The notes below the pieces were generated by a model. It saw nothing but the letters and a program-made list of their open reading frames with translations. It did no database searches and was not told where the DNA came from. This document shows positions 1 through 7,607 of a stretch of 64,000 nucleotides of DNA, piece by piece; the stretch's first letter is position 1; each line of letters begins with the position of its first letter. A program made the translations under genes and the position numbers. Where the stretch lies: assembly GCA_002401955.1 (NCBI GenBank), contig NVUQ01000083.1, positions 1 to 64,000 on the forward strand, read 5' to 3'. The DNA is from Flavobacteriales bacterium (GTDB lineage: Bacteria; Bacteroidota; Bacteroidia; Flavobacteriales_E; Vicingaceae).

Positions 1-17
1 TGACCTTTAGGTTAAAA

Positions 18-67
18 TGAAACGATCGAAATACCTCGAAAGCTCTGCTTCGGGGATGATCGTTTCA
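18..67. repeat. Imperfect hairpin, about 17 bp of stem
   Basis: The outer arms TGAAACGATC (18-27) and GATCGTTTCA (58-67) are perfect complements. An inner stem pairs 34-40 with 49-55 (one G-T pair) around an 8-nt loop. No T-run follows, so it is not a clear intrinsic terminator. It lies just before the dispersed repeat at 82-118. It could be the end of an upstream transcript or part of a repeat element. Confidence 0.55.
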
Positions 68-81
68 AGAAATTCTTTTAT

Positions 82-118
82 TTTCAAAACACCCAACAAA
101 GTTTTTTGTATAATACCC
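82..118 (+). repeat. Dispersed 37-bp repeat, copy 1 (inverted partner at 4461-4497)
   Basis: Positions 82-118 match the reverse complement of 4461-4497 with about three mismatches. The shared core runs through CAAAACACCCAACAA and then GTTTTTTGTATAAT. Similarity stops sharply on both sides. No ORF covers either copy. The two copies face each other and bracket about 4.4 kb. Confidence 0.75.
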
Positions 119-159
119 CAAAACGAAATATTTAATAAATAAAACAGCTGTTAAAGTTG

Positions 160-190
160 CATTAAGTGAAAATAGGTTACATTTATAGAA
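160..190 (+). promoter_or_regulatory. Shared upstream element / probable promoter
   Basis: CATTAAGT at 160-167 is followed 17 bases on by TTACATTTA (177-185). TACATTTA is one mismatch from the Bacteroidota -7 consensus TAnnTTTG, and a TTG lies 18 bases upstream (157-159). The same element with the same 17-base offset lies at 1564-1594 before a small gene. It sits about 40 bases before the ATG at 224. Confidence 0.45.
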
Positions 191-223
191 AATTATTTAA
201 TGAATATTATAACTACAATTACT

Positions 224-1057
224 ATGAAAAAATTATTATTGACGCTACTCATTACGCTTTGCATAATACAGGTTAATGCAACTGGAATTATTGTTTTAGA
301 GGGGCATTACCAAGGTAAAAACCTATATGTTCTAAATCCAATTTCTAGTAGCGGTGTTGGATTTTGTACGTTTGAAGTAAGCATTAACGGAGAAGTAATT
401 ACTGATGAAATTAACTCGAGTCCTTTTGAGATTGATTTCGAGAACTTTAAGTTGAAAGTTGGAGATCCAGTTATTGTAAAAATTAAGTATAAAGATGATT
501 GCACCCCTAGAGTTTTAAATCCAGCGGTATTAAAGGCAAAAAGTACTTTTGAAATTGTTGCCATGAAAATTTCTAAAGATGGAACTTTTGATTGGACAAC
601 TACTAAGGAAACCAGTAAATTAACCTTTATTGTTGAACAATTCCGATGGAACAAATGGGTTAAGGTTGGTGAAGTTGACGGAAAAGGAATAACTGTTAAA
701 AACAACTACCAATTTAAAATTACTCCTCACTCTGGTAATAACAAATTTAGAGTTAAACAAATTGATTACTCTGGTAAACCAAGATACTCTCAAGTTTCAA
801 GATTTATTTCTACAGTTGGTGAAATTTCTTTTAGCCTTAAAAAAGCTAAAACAGAAATATATTTTACAAGTAAAACGTTATTTGAAATTTACGATAGCCA
901 AAGTAACATCGTTAAATCAGGATTCGGAGATAAACTAGATGTTTCTAATCTTAAGAATGGAATTTACAGTCTAAATTATGACAACAGAATGGATTCCTTT
1001 GTGATGAATAGTAAGGTGAACTGTAATATTAATAACCATCCGATTCATTTTAAATAG
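224..1057 (+). CDS. Conserved secreted protein of unknown function
   Basis: A 277-residue exported protein. An ATG 24 bases upstream (200) is in frame, but the one at 224 gives a clean signal peptide: two lysines, a Leu/Ile-rich core and a VNA cleavage site. The mature protein looks beta-rich (LEGHYQGKNLYVLNP, RWNKWVKVGEV, FRVKQIDYSGKPRYSQ), and this pattern is familiar as a well-conserved Flavobacteriales family without a function. The last part (LFEIYDSQSNIVKSG, then DVSNLKNGIYSL) resembles the beta-sandwich of T9SS type A sorting domains, which suggests surface export. That is inference. The promoter-like element upstream is shared with the small gene at 1637. No enzymatic motif is visible. 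Confidence 0.8.
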   Translation: MKKLLLTLLITLCIIQVNATGIIVLEGHYQGKNLYVLNPISSSGVGFCTFEVSINGEVITDEINSSPFEIDFENFKLKVGDPVIVKIKYKDDCTPRVLNPAVLKAKSTFEIVAMKISKDGTFDWTTTKETSKLTFIVEQFRWNKWVKVGEVDGKGITVKNNYQFKITPHSGNNKFRVKQIDYSGKPRYSQVSRFISTVGEISFSLKKAKTEIYFTSKTLFEIYDSQSNIVKSGFGDKLDVSNLKNGIYSLNYDNRMDSFVMNSKVNCNINNHPIHFK

Positions 1058-1087
1058 TTAACGATTGATTAAAACTAAATAATTAGT

Positions 1088-1468
1088 TTAAGATTTTTTT
1101 GATGTTAAAAGTTTTAATTTTTTTAAAATTACAACGTTGGTTTGCTGTTGTTTTTCTAATAGGGCAAGAAGTGTTTTAAGTTGATTACTTATTTCTATGT
1201 AGTTTTTATCGACAATAGGCGGAGTAATATTATAGGTCTCACTATCTTCGTTAAAACTGTCAGCAGGATTATTTTCTAATTTATAAAAATCAAGATCTAG
1301 AATGGAGCAAACTTCTTTAATGAAATTGTAATCGGCTTTAGTAATACCGTTTTCAAACCTAGAGTAAGTCGGAATTGAAATGTTGAGTTTTTCTGCAATA
1401 TCTTTTTGTTTGAACTCTTTTAAGATTCTAGCCTTTCTTATATTTTTTAATAGGTGCTCGTTCAACAT
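1088..1468 (-). CDS. XRE-family helix-turn-helix transcriptional regulator
   Basis: A 126-residue DNA-binding protein. Residues about 7-64 form a Cro/CI-type HTH_3 domain (QKDIAEKLNISIPTYSRFENG gives the recognition-helix region). The remainder is charged and ends in a possible coiled coil (LLALLEKQQQTNVVILKKLK), suited to dimerisation. It is transcribed away from the small gene at 1637. A perfect 8+8-bp palindrome at 1502-1523 abuts its own -7 box, which is the usual arrangement for an autorepressor. Its targets are unknown; neighbours on both sides are candidates. Confidence 0.85.
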   Translation of the reverse strand: MLNEHLLKNIRKARILKEFKQKDIAEKLNISIPTYSRFENGITKADYNFIKEVCSILDLDFYKLENNPADSFNEDSETYNITPPIVDKNYIEISNQLKTLLALLEKQQQTNVVILKKLKLLTSKKS

Positions 1469-1494
1469 TTTATATGATATTCTATTTATAAAAG

Positions 1495-1523
1495 CAAAAG
1501 TACGTATATAAAAAAATATACGT
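1495..1523 (-). promoter_or_regulatory. Probable promoter -7 box and autoregulatory operator of the XRE gene
   Basis: Read on the minus strand, TACTTTTG (1502 to 1495) matches the Bacteroidota -7 consensus TAnnTTTG exactly, 27 bases before the XRE start codon. Abutting it is ACGTATAT (1502-1509), a 6-base spacer, then ATATACGT (1516-1523), a perfect inverted repeat. A bound regulator would cover the promoter spacer. A half-site ACGTATA recurs at 2821-2827 before the SPFH gene. Confidence 0.6.
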
Positions 1524-1563
1524 TAAAATATTAATCTTCAATAAAAATCAGATTAAAAACTTT

Positions 1564-1594
1564 CATTAAGTGAAAAAAGATTACATTTAATGAA
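1564..1594 (+). promoter_or_regulatory. Shared upstream element, second copy
   Basis: CATTAAGT (1564-1571), GAAAAAAGA, then TTACATTTA (1581-1589) matches the element at 160-190 in sequence and spacing. It lies 48 bases before the ATG of the small gene at 1637. A looser version with a longer spacer (CATTAAGT at 2403, TTACATTTA at 2425-2433) precedes the paralogous small gene at 2468. Confidence 0.45.
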
Positions 1595-1636
1595 AATACT
1601 AGATGTGTTTTTGATAATATAAAAATATAATTAATT

Positions 1637-1885
1637 ATGACACGATTTATCATTCATTTGGAACAACAAGAAATAGCTAATCTTCTTACTCTATTAGAGA
1701 CAGAAATTTTGATGATGGATGATGTTTTTTCAGAAGAAGAATTTATATTGTTTACAGAAAAGTTATTGAAACAGAATTTAAATTTACTTAAACTGCTACA
1801 AAAGATAGATTTTTCTGGTTCGGTAGATCAACTGGAATTACTGGCGAGTAAGACTAACAAAAAATATAAAACCGCTCGAGGGTAA
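1637..1885 (+). CDS. Small acidic protein, paralogue of the product at 2468
   Basis: An 82-residue protein of unknown function without a signal peptide. Residues 4-60 (FIIHLEQQEIANLL, then LFTEKLLKQNLNLLKLLQKIDF) align along their length with the 65-residue product at 2468. Shared features are a beta-like FxIxL start, a helical LL/E stretch, FT-x2/3-LL-x-QN and a final KI-F. The C-terminus adds a basic tail. The fold looks like a strand plus two amphipathic helices, which suits protein-protein contact. It diverges from the XRE gene across the operator, so control by that regulator is plausible. No family is recognised. Confidence 0.6.
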   Translation: MTRFIIHLEQQEIANLLTLLETEILMMDDVFSEEEFILFTEKLLKQNLNLLKLLQKIDFSGSVDQLELLASKTNKKYKTARG

Positions 1886-2467
1886 ATAAAAACCATATTG
1901 GACCATTGTGCCATACATCATATAATGATAGAAATTTGATAGATGGCATAACATTAAAGGGGTTGCGGTTTCATTTTTAAGAACTTAATGTTCAGTAAGT
2001 AATATTGCTTGTAATTGTAATGTATGTTTGTCTGAAAATAAAAAAGATAAACGTTTGCGTTCTTCAATTATGATAGAAGATAAAGGAATTAATGCACTTA
2101 GAAAAACAGAACATGTTTCTCATTTTAATTATCTGAAGCAATTGAATTACTTCAAAAATTTAAAAATTAAAACCTAAAATGGAATTTTTAACACATGTAA
2201 GTTATTATCTAGTGAAGAATGATTAGGTATAAAAAGAATTTCCTAATTTTATTGAGTTAGCTTACGATTGGTTACCAATAAATTTAATAGAAATAATATT
2301 TTCTATCCTTTATGCGTACATAAACTAAGTAAATACACTTAGTTTTAAGGAGGTAATAACCCCTAAATCCCCCCTTTTTGGGTCAAAAAGTTGTACAACT
2401 CCCATTAAGTTTAACAATTCATTTTTACATTTAGAATCATTATAAAGAATCACAAAACTGAAATCTT
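1886..2467. other. 582-bp gap without a convincing gene
   Basis: No supported ORF is present. The longest in-frame piece is a roughly 34-codon stretch starting at the ATG near 2070, with no recognisable product. A perfect 9-bp inverted repeat (AAACTAAGT 2322-2330 and ACTTAGTTT 2337-2345) lies near the end and may be a weak terminator. The loose third copy of the shared upstream element is at 2403-2435. Confidence 0.5.
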
Positions 2468-2665
2468 ATGGTTATCAACTCATTTGTAATTAAACTAAAT
2501 CAAGATGAAGCTGAACTTTTAATTAAAATGATAGAAAATAATGAGAAAATTTTAAATAAAAATGAAATCATGGGCTATGACGAGCTAGTCTGTTTTACTG
2601 ATATGCTTTTACAACAAAACATTCAATACCAAAAGGTGTTTAAAAAAATAGAATTTACTCTTTAG
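2468..2665 (+). CDS. Small protein, paralogue of the product at 1637
   Basis: A 65-residue acidic protein of unknown function. It reads MVINSFVIKLNQDEAELLIK and ends with FTDMLLQQNIQYQKVFKKIEF, matching the neighbour at 1637 in order and spacing of the conserved positions (F-I-L-Q/E, LL, FT-x2/3-LL-x-QN, KI-F). It lacks that protein's basic tail. The pair probably arose by local duplication followed by strong divergence. Having two copies with similar residue patterns argues that both are, or were, translated. No membrane segment or cysteine is present. Confidence 0.55.
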   Translation: MVINSFVIKLNQDEAELLIKMIENNEKILNKNEIMGYDELVCFTDMLLQQNIQYQKVFKKIEFTL

Positions 2666-2691
2666 TAGTAGAAAAGAGAGTTTTTCTACTA
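2666..2691 (+). terminator. Hairpin immediately after the small gene at 2468
   Basis: TAGTAGAAAA (2666-2675) and TTTTCTACTA (2682-2691) are perfect complements with a 6-base loop, starting the base after the stop codon. The T-run is inside the stem rather than after it, so termination is likely but not certain. The following 250 bases up to 2939 hold no gene. Confidence 0.4.
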
Positions 2692-2939
2692 AATGCCAGA
2701 TATTTTATTACTAAAAACTAGATTTATTGGATATTAATCCTGTAAAATACTCGAATCTTCTTTATCTGTTTTCCCTTATAGAGTACTAAAAAAGATGTTT
2801 TATTATTAAAAAGTGGGCATACGTATAATAAGTTATTAAATATGAATAATTGATTAGTTGGGAGTTAATACAAAGAATTGACCGTAAAATATCCAATAAG
2901 AATTGATACTTTTAGGACTTAATTTAAAAATAAAATATA

Positions 2940-3782
2940 ATGAGTGATTATCAACAAATGGATATGCCTGAGTTCCCTAAGAACGGTGGTAAAATGATTG
3001 TAACAGTACTTTTAAGTTTAATTATAATTGTGACTTTATGGAAAAGTTCAGTTACTGTTGGAGCAGGAGAGTCGGGAGTTTTATTTAAAACTTTTAGTAA
3101 TGGGGTAGATATAGAAAACACCTATGGAGAAGGATTTCATATTATTGCACCATGGAATAATTTATTTATTTATAAGGTAAGGCAACAATCTATTTCGGCT
3201 GAAATGAGAGTTTTATCTGTAAATGGACTAGAGGTAAAGGTGGATGGTACGGTATGGTTTAAACCTGACGTAGCCAACCTTGGAAGATTACATCAAGAAA
3301 AAGGACAGCACTATATCACGGATATTTTAAAGCCAGCAATAGAAGCTTCAGCACGAAGTGTTTTTGGTAGATATACACCAGAACAATTGTACTCTAGTAA
3401 AAGGGACATTATTCAAAATGAAATTTTAGAAGAAGTAAGTAAAAAGGTAAAATCAGAGTATATAATAGTAAATGAAGTTTTGGTAAATGATGTTACATTA
3501 CCATCTAAAATTAAAGAAGCAATTGAAGGGAAATTAAAGCAAGAACAAGAATCATTAGAATATGAGTTTAAGCTACAAAAAGCTCAGAAAGAAGCAGAAA
3601 AAGTAATGATTGAAGCAAAAGGTAAAGCAGAAGCAAATAGAATCTTAAATGCTTCGTTATCAGCAAATATCTTAAAAGAAAAAGGGATAGAGGCAACTTT
3701 AGAATTAGCTAAATCTCCAAATACTAAAGTAGTTGTAGTAGGTGGTAAAGATGGATTGCCTTTAATTTTAGGGAATAACTAA
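2940..3782 (+). CDS. SPFH-domain membrane protein, prohibitin-like
   Basis: A 280-residue inner-membrane protein. One transmembrane segment (about residues 18-37) is followed by an SPFH/band-7 domain (about 40-190: VGAGESGVLFKTF, EGFHIIAPWNNLF, VLVNDVTLPSKIKEAI). A charged coiled coil (about 190-240, QEQESLEYEFKLQKAQKEAEK) and a hydrophobic Gly-rich tail (VVVVGGKDGLPLILGNN) complete it. The order matches prohibitin-type proteins, which form ring assemblies and often restrain membrane AAA proteases. No protease lies beside it here. A strong terminator follows at 3801. The prohibitin call is firm; its cellular partner is unknown. Confidence 0.9.
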   Translation: MSDYQQMDMPEFPKNGGKMIVTVLLSLIIIVTLWKSSVTVGAGESGVLFKTFSNGVDIENTYGEGFHIIAPWNNLFIYKVRQQSISAEMRVLSVNGLEVKVDGTVWFKPDVANLGRLHQEKGQHYITDILKPAIEASARSVFGRYTPEQLYSSKRDIIQNEILEEVSKKVKSEYIIVNEVLVNDVTLPSKIKEAIEGKLKQEQESLEYEFKLQKAQKEAEKVMIEAKGKAEANRILNASLSANILKEKGIEATLELAKSPNTKVVVVGGKDGLPLILGNN

Positions 3783-3800
3783 AAAGAATAATTTATAAAT

Positions 3801-3838
3801 AAAAAAGCCTCTTAAAATTATTTTTAAGAGGCTTTTTT
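3801..3838 (+). terminator. Strong intrinsic terminator after the SPFH gene
   Basis: AGCCTCTTAAAA and TTTTAAGAGGCT pair across a 4-base loop, with A-run and T-run flanks extending the stem to about 17 bp. The T-run faces the plus strand and the A-run would also work on the minus strand. It separates the SPFH gene from the lipoprotein starting at 3852. Confidence 0.9.
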
Positions 3839-3851
3839 GAAAATTACAAGT

Positions 3852-4391
3852 ATGAAAAATGGGTTTTTAATATCGATAGCAATTTTAATACTAAGTTCTT
3901 GTGGTGTTGGAAGACAAAATGAAGATGTTGTTGTTGAAGGGAAATTTACTATGAAAATCCCTTTAAATATGAGTATAGCTAGCGATTTGAATGATGATGC
4001 AGCATTACAATATCAAAACTTGTTTAATGAGTTATATGTAATTGTAATAGATGAAGATATTACTGAGTTCGAAACTTTAATAGAGGAAAATGATTTAAAA
4101 GAAGATTATGGGTTTGATTTAGATGGTTACTTTAATTTGGTAATAAATGGCTGTGTTATGGAGTTAGAAAACGTTAAAGAATCAGACGTTATTGATATTA
4201 GAATTAATGGGTTATCTGCTAAGCAGATTGGAATAGAAGGTGAAATAGAAGGTATTGATATTTATTATTGTTACACGGCAATAAAAGGCAAGAATACTTA
4301 TTATCAAATTGTATCATGGACGATTTTAGAAAAGAAAGCTCAACATGAGAAATTATTGAGAAAAATGGCTTTAAGTTTTAACGAAATCTAA
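3852..4391 (+). CDS. Predicted lipoprotein of unknown function
   Basis: A 179-residue lipoprotein. The signal peptide MKNGFLISIAILILSSCGVG ends in an LSSC lipobox with the lipidated Cys at residue 17. An in-frame TTG at 3837 would start inside the T-run of the preceding terminator and adds a spurious leader, so ATG 3852 is preferred. The mature part is acidic, reads like a small alpha/beta fold, and has a Tyr-rich segment (IDIYYCYTAIKGKNTYYQIV) near the end. It vaguely recalls small envelope proteins with a stress-tolerance fold, but no family is recognised. It is the last gene inside the repeat-bracketed block. Confidence 0.75.
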   Translation: MKNGFLISIAILILSSCGVGRQNEDVVVEGKFTMKIPLNMSIASDLNDDAALQYQNLFNELYVIVIDEDITEFETLIEENDLKEDYGFDLDGYFNLVINGCVMELENVKESDVIDIRINGLSAKQIGIEGEIEGIDIYYCYTAIKGKNTYYQIVSWTILEKKAQHEKLLRKMALSFNEI

Positions 4392-4460
4392 ATTATACCG
4401 ATTTGTAATCAAAATGCCCGATAATTTCGCTACACTTATTCTCTGGCTTTGATTATCTAT

Positions 4461-4497
4461 CGGCATTATACAAAAAACATTGTTGGGTGTTTTGAAA
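4461..4497 (-). repeat. Dispersed 37-bp repeat, copy 2, inverted relative to 82-118
   Basis: Reverse complement of the repeat at 82-118 with about three mismatches. On the plus strand it reads CATTATACAAAAAAC, then TTGTTGGGTGTTTTGAAA. Just upstream are two competing inverted repeats: 4406-4413 with 4448-4455, and 4414-4423 with 4458-4466. Like copy 1, this copy therefore adjoins a foldable segment. No gene covers it. Confidence 0.75.
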
Positions 4498-4508
4498 TTA
4501 AATTGGTA

Positions 4509-5120
4509 TTACTTAACATTAAAACTCAAGAGTTTTTTATTCTCGATAAAACATTCTACTTTATCGTTTATTTGAACTGGACCAACTCCTGCTGGAGTTC
4601 CAGTAAATATAAGGTCACCAATTTTTAAGGTGAAGAATTTAGAAACATAAGCCACAATTTGGTTAAAGTTAAACAGCATATCTTTGGTATTTCCTTGCTG
4701 TCTGTTTTCTCGGTTTACCTGAATACTAAAGTTAAGGTTATTGAGGTCTTCAAATAGGTTTATGTTTACAAATTTACTTGTGGGAGCAGAGCCATCAAAT
4801 GCTTTAGCTTTTTCCCAAGGTAATCCTTTTTCTTTACATTCTTGTTGGATGTCTCGAGCTGTAAAATCTACACCAATACCAATTTCGTTGTAATACTTAT
4901 GTGCATACTTTTCTTCAATATGTTTACCTAATCGGTTTATCTTAATTACAATTTCAACTTCGTGTTGTACATTTTTAGAGAAACTAGGATAAACAAAAGG
5001 GTTGTTTTTAGGAAGTAAAGCTGTCTCTGGTTTTAAAAAAAAGACTGGTTCAGTAGGTACATCATTATTCAGCTCTTTAGCATGCTCTGCATAATTTCTA
5101 CCAATACAAATAATCTTCAT
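4509..5120 (-). CDS. Fumarylacetoacetate hydrolase (FAH) family protein
   Basis: A 203-residue cytosolic enzyme of the FAH superfamily, whose members hydrolyse, isomerise or decarboxylate beta-dicarbonyl substrates using a divalent metal. The metal triad is visible as E54 and E56 (QHEVEIVIKI) and D85 (GVDFTARDIQ). The typical FTGTPAGVGPV loop is near the C-terminus and the N-terminal IGRNYAEHAKEL is characteristic. The length fits single-domain YcgM-like members, so the reaction may be oxaloacetate decarboxylase/tautomerase or acylpyruvase; the sequence does not decide. It is the last gene of the minus-strand run, 9 bases after the exonuclease gene. Confidence 0.88.
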   Translation of the reverse strand: MKIICIGRNYAEHAKELNNDVPTEPVFFLKPETALLPKNNPFVYPSFSKNVQHEVEIVIKINRLGKHIEEKYAHKYYNEIGIGVDFTARDIQQECKEKGLPWEKAKAFDGSAPTSKFVNINLFEDLNNLNFSIQVNRENRQQGNTKDMLFNFNQIVAYVSKFFTLKIGDLIFTGTPAGVGPVQINDKVECFIENKKLLSFNVK

Positions 5121-5129
5121 ACCCTAAGC

Positions 5130-6008
5130 CTAAGAATTGAATTTGTTTTTAAGCATTTCTAAATTGGCAGCACTAGGATCTTTTTTTTCCTGCTTTTTAG
5201 TTTCAGGTTTCGGTTTGTAATTTGTTTTTTTGACTGGTTTTGATGCTGGTTTTATAGTTGATTTAATCTCTTTTAAAACTTTTTTAGTGTATAAAGGAAA
5301 GTCACCATTCATCATCCAACCATAGTAGCCAGGTTCTTTTTCTAAAACTTCAGTAACGGGTTTTCCTTTGTGTTTTCCAAAATTAAAAATGGCTATATTT
5401 TTATCGTTGTAAATGAACCTTCCCAGTAGATCTACATTTTTGGTCATTTGAGAGAACTCACTTAAAAAATCAGTATCACTTTTTATATCATCATATTTAG
5501 CAATCTGAGCTTCTAAAATTTCATAAGTAGCTGTAGTGTCGGCTTCAGCACTGTGTGCATTTGTTAAATCTTTATCACAGTAAAATTTGTAAGCAGCTAC
5601 TAATGTACGTTGTTCCTTTTTATGGAAAATGTTTTGCACATCAACTAATTTTCTACTTGCAACATCAAAATTAATTCCTGCTCTTAAAAATTCTTCAGCT
5701 AATAATGGAATATCAAACCTATTAGAGTTATATCCTGCCAAATCACAATCATTAATAAAGTCATTTAGCTCATTGGCTACCTCTTTAAAAGTGGCTTTTT
5801 CTTTAACATCATCATCTTTAATCCCATGAATTGCAACAGATTCTTTAGAAATAGGAATGGTAGGGTTGATCAGTTTAGTTTTAATTTCTTTGTCGCCATT
5901 AGGCATAATTTTAACAATAGAAATTTCTACAATTCTATCAGTAGCAATGTTTAAACCAGTTGTTTCTAGATCAAAAAAAGCAAGAGGTTTGGTCAATTTT
6001 AAGTTCAT
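5130..6008 (-). CDS. DEDDh 3'-5' exonuclease (DnaQ-like) with C-terminal DUF3820-like domain
   Basis: A 292-residue protein. The exonuclease domain (about 8-180) has the full DEDDh set: D13 and E15 in FFDLETTG, D99 in GYNSNRFDIPLL, and H152 with D157 in AHSAEADTTATYE. This is the pattern of DNA polymerase III epsilon and related proofreading or RNA-trimming nucleases. A second domain (about 205-250, FGKHKGKPVTEVLEKEPGYYGWM) resembles DUF3820. A Lys/Pro-rich linker (TKKQEKKD) follows. It is too long and too differently built to be the replicative epsilon alone. The substrate is unknown. It is probably co-transcribed with its upstream envelope genes. Confidence 0.9.
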   Translation of the reverse strand: MNLKLTKPLAFFDLETTGLNIATDRIVEISIVKIMPNGDKEIKTKLINPTIPISKESVAIHGIKDDDVKEKATFKEVANELNDFINDCDLAGYNSNRFDIPLLAEEFLRAGINFDVASRKLVDVQNIFHKKEQRTLVAAYKFYCDKDLTNAHSAEADTTATYEILEAQIAKYDDIKSDTDFLSEFSQMTKNVDLLGRFIYNDKNIAIFNFGKHKGKPVTEVLEKEPGYYGWMMNGDFPLYTKKVLKEIKSTIKPASKPVKKTNYKPKPETKKQEKKDPSAANLEMLKNKFNS

Positions 6009-6023
6009 GGATATATGATATAT

Positions 6024-7556
6024 TTATTTTGTAACAGTAAATTCTTTAGTCATAAAAGGAATAAAATCACTTTTTCCTTTAATCACTAGATTTTCATCTA
6101 GAGGAGCATATCCTGGAGCATCAATCATTACGGTATAGCTTCCAGGTAAAAGCGTTATTAATAATCCTCCATTTTTTTGACTTGGAGTGTAATGTCTTTC
6201 TTCTTGAGTTCTGTTGTTGGTTATGATTACAAAAGCGTCTTTAATAGGCTCTGTAGATCCCATTTCTAAAATTTTAGATTTGATGATAGTTTCCCTAGCA
6301 TCTATCTCATTAAAAGTTACTTTATAAATGTCTTGAAAACCTTTACTGTCTTTTCTCCATGCTGAAATGTAAGCATGTCTTTTATCTTCTGTAAATGAGA
6401 TGCAAATATCATCTCTAGTTGTATTTAATGGGTAGCCAATATTTTCAGCTTTACTCCATTTATTTGTTTCAGGATCCCAAGTAGATTTAAAATAATCATA
6501 ACCTCCCATAGTGTTATGTCCTTTTGAAGAGAAATAAAGAGTTGTTCCATCATAAAATAAGTTCGGAAAATTTTCGTCATATTTTGTATTGATGTTTTCT
6601 CCTAAGTTTTGGGGTAAGGCCCATTCACCATTAGGTAATTTACGTGTCATATAAATGTCTTTCCCACCTAATCCTCCTTCTCTATGACTAGCAAAAAATA
6701 AAGTATTTCCATCTGCAGAAATACTCGCTGCACTTTCAAACCCTTTAGAGTTAACATTGGCTCCCATTTTTACTTTCTTCTTAAACTTAAAGTCTTTAAT
6801 ATCTGCTTCATAAATATCTCCTTTACTTTTAATGTCATCAAAATAGATGTAAAGTTTATCAGCGTTATAAGACAATCCTACGGCTTGATCATCATAAGTA
6901 GAATTAATCATAGAGTTACCTTTTTTAGCAATGCTAAATTCACCATTAACCACACTGCTATAGTTAATTGCTGAAGGATAGTAACCATCAAATTCTCTAA
7001 CACCACTTTTTCTACGAGTAGTAAATATCATAAACGATTCGTTAGGAGTAACAAAAGGGTAGTAGTCAGGATATTCAGAGTTAATATTTTTTCCTGCGTT
7101 TTCAAAACTAACATCAATAGGAGATTGCAGTAGTTTTTGTGCATTTCTTACAATCTCAAGCTCTCTATCTACTTTGTGTATTTTGGTTCCTGGCCCTTGG
7201 GTAATGTATTTGTTAAAAGCATCTATAGCTTTATCAAACATTAAATTGTAATGGTAGGCTTTACCTAAATAATAATACACATCTTCGTCAGCATTTCGTT
7301 CAGCAGCTTTTTCTAGGTATTTAACGGCATTAGCTTTATCTCTTTCGGTAAATAAAATACATAATCCCGCTTTGTATGGATACTCCTCATTTTTAGGGTC
7401 TTTCTCCATTAACTTTACATAAACTTTTAATGCATCAATGTAATTTCCAAATTTAAAGTGTTCTTTAGCATCCTCTGGTATTGCTCGTTGCGCAAAACAA
7501 GGACTCATCAAAAATATTGAGAGTATAATTAGTATGAATATTTTAGTAATTCTCAA
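6024..7556 (-). CDS. TPR-PD40 envelope protein without OmpA domain (PorE-related)
   Basis: A 510-residue exported protein. It has a signal peptide ending CFA-Q, TPR helices (about 28-135), and then a WD40-like PD40 propeller (about 160-420) with repeats such as DGTTLYFSSKGHNTMGGYDYF and DGNTLFFASHREGGLGGKDIY. A carboxypeptidase-like beta-sandwich ends the protein (about 430-500). The two upstream neighbours share this order but continue into an OmpA-like domain, which this one lacks. The stop is clean, so it is a shorter paralogue rather than an obvious frameshift. P. gingivalis PorE of the T9SS has TPR, PD40, regulatory and OmpA parts, so a T9SS-linked or periplasmic scaffold role is inferred. 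Confidence 0.85.
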   Translation of the reverse strand: MRITKIFILIILSIFLMSPCFAQRAIPEDAKEHFKFGNYIDALKVYVKLMEKDPKNEEYPYKAGLCILFTERDKANAVKYLEKAAERNADEDVYYYLGKAYHYNLMFDKAIDAFNKYITQGPGTKIHKVDRELEIVRNAQKLLQSPIDVSFENAGKNINSEYPDYYPFVTPNESFMIFTTRRKSGVREFDGYYPSAINYSSVVNGEFSIAKKGNSMINSTYDDQAVGLSYNADKLYIYFDDIKSKGDIYEADIKDFKFKKKVKMGANVNSKGFESAASISADGNTLFFASHREGGLGGKDIYMTRKLPNGEWALPQNLGENINTKYDENFPNLFYDGTTLYFSSKGHNTMGGYDYFKSTWDPETNKWSKAENIGYPLNTTRDDICISFTEDKRHAYISAWRKDSKGFQDIYKVTFNEIDARETIIKSKILEMGSTEPIKDAFVIITNNRTQEERHYTPSQKNGGLLITLLPGSYTVMIDAPGYAPLDENLVIKGKSDFIPFMTKEFTVTK

Positions 7557-7607
7557 AAATAAAATTTTGATTAACTAAGTTGCAAGATTAATACCAAACT
7601 TAAGCTG

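Noticed and set aside
307-705. Minus-strand 132-codon frame inside the first secreted-protein gene
   Set aside because: It is antisense to a gene with a clear signal peptide and conserved sequence; its composition is unlike a real protein.
2070-2177. Short ORF of about 34 codons between the two small paralogues, possibly a third copy
   Set aside because: A weak likeness (FNYLKQLNYFKNLKIK) to the paralogue C-terminus, but too short and gapped to support.
3837-3851. TTG start for the lipoprotein
   Set aside because: It lies in the T-run of the terminator; ATG 3852 gives a proper lipobox signal peptide.
4482-4488. GTTGGGT as an integron attC R'' core site
   Set aside because: It fits GTTRRRY, but no matching RYYYAAC at a suitable distance on the same strand was found, and no integrase gene is present.
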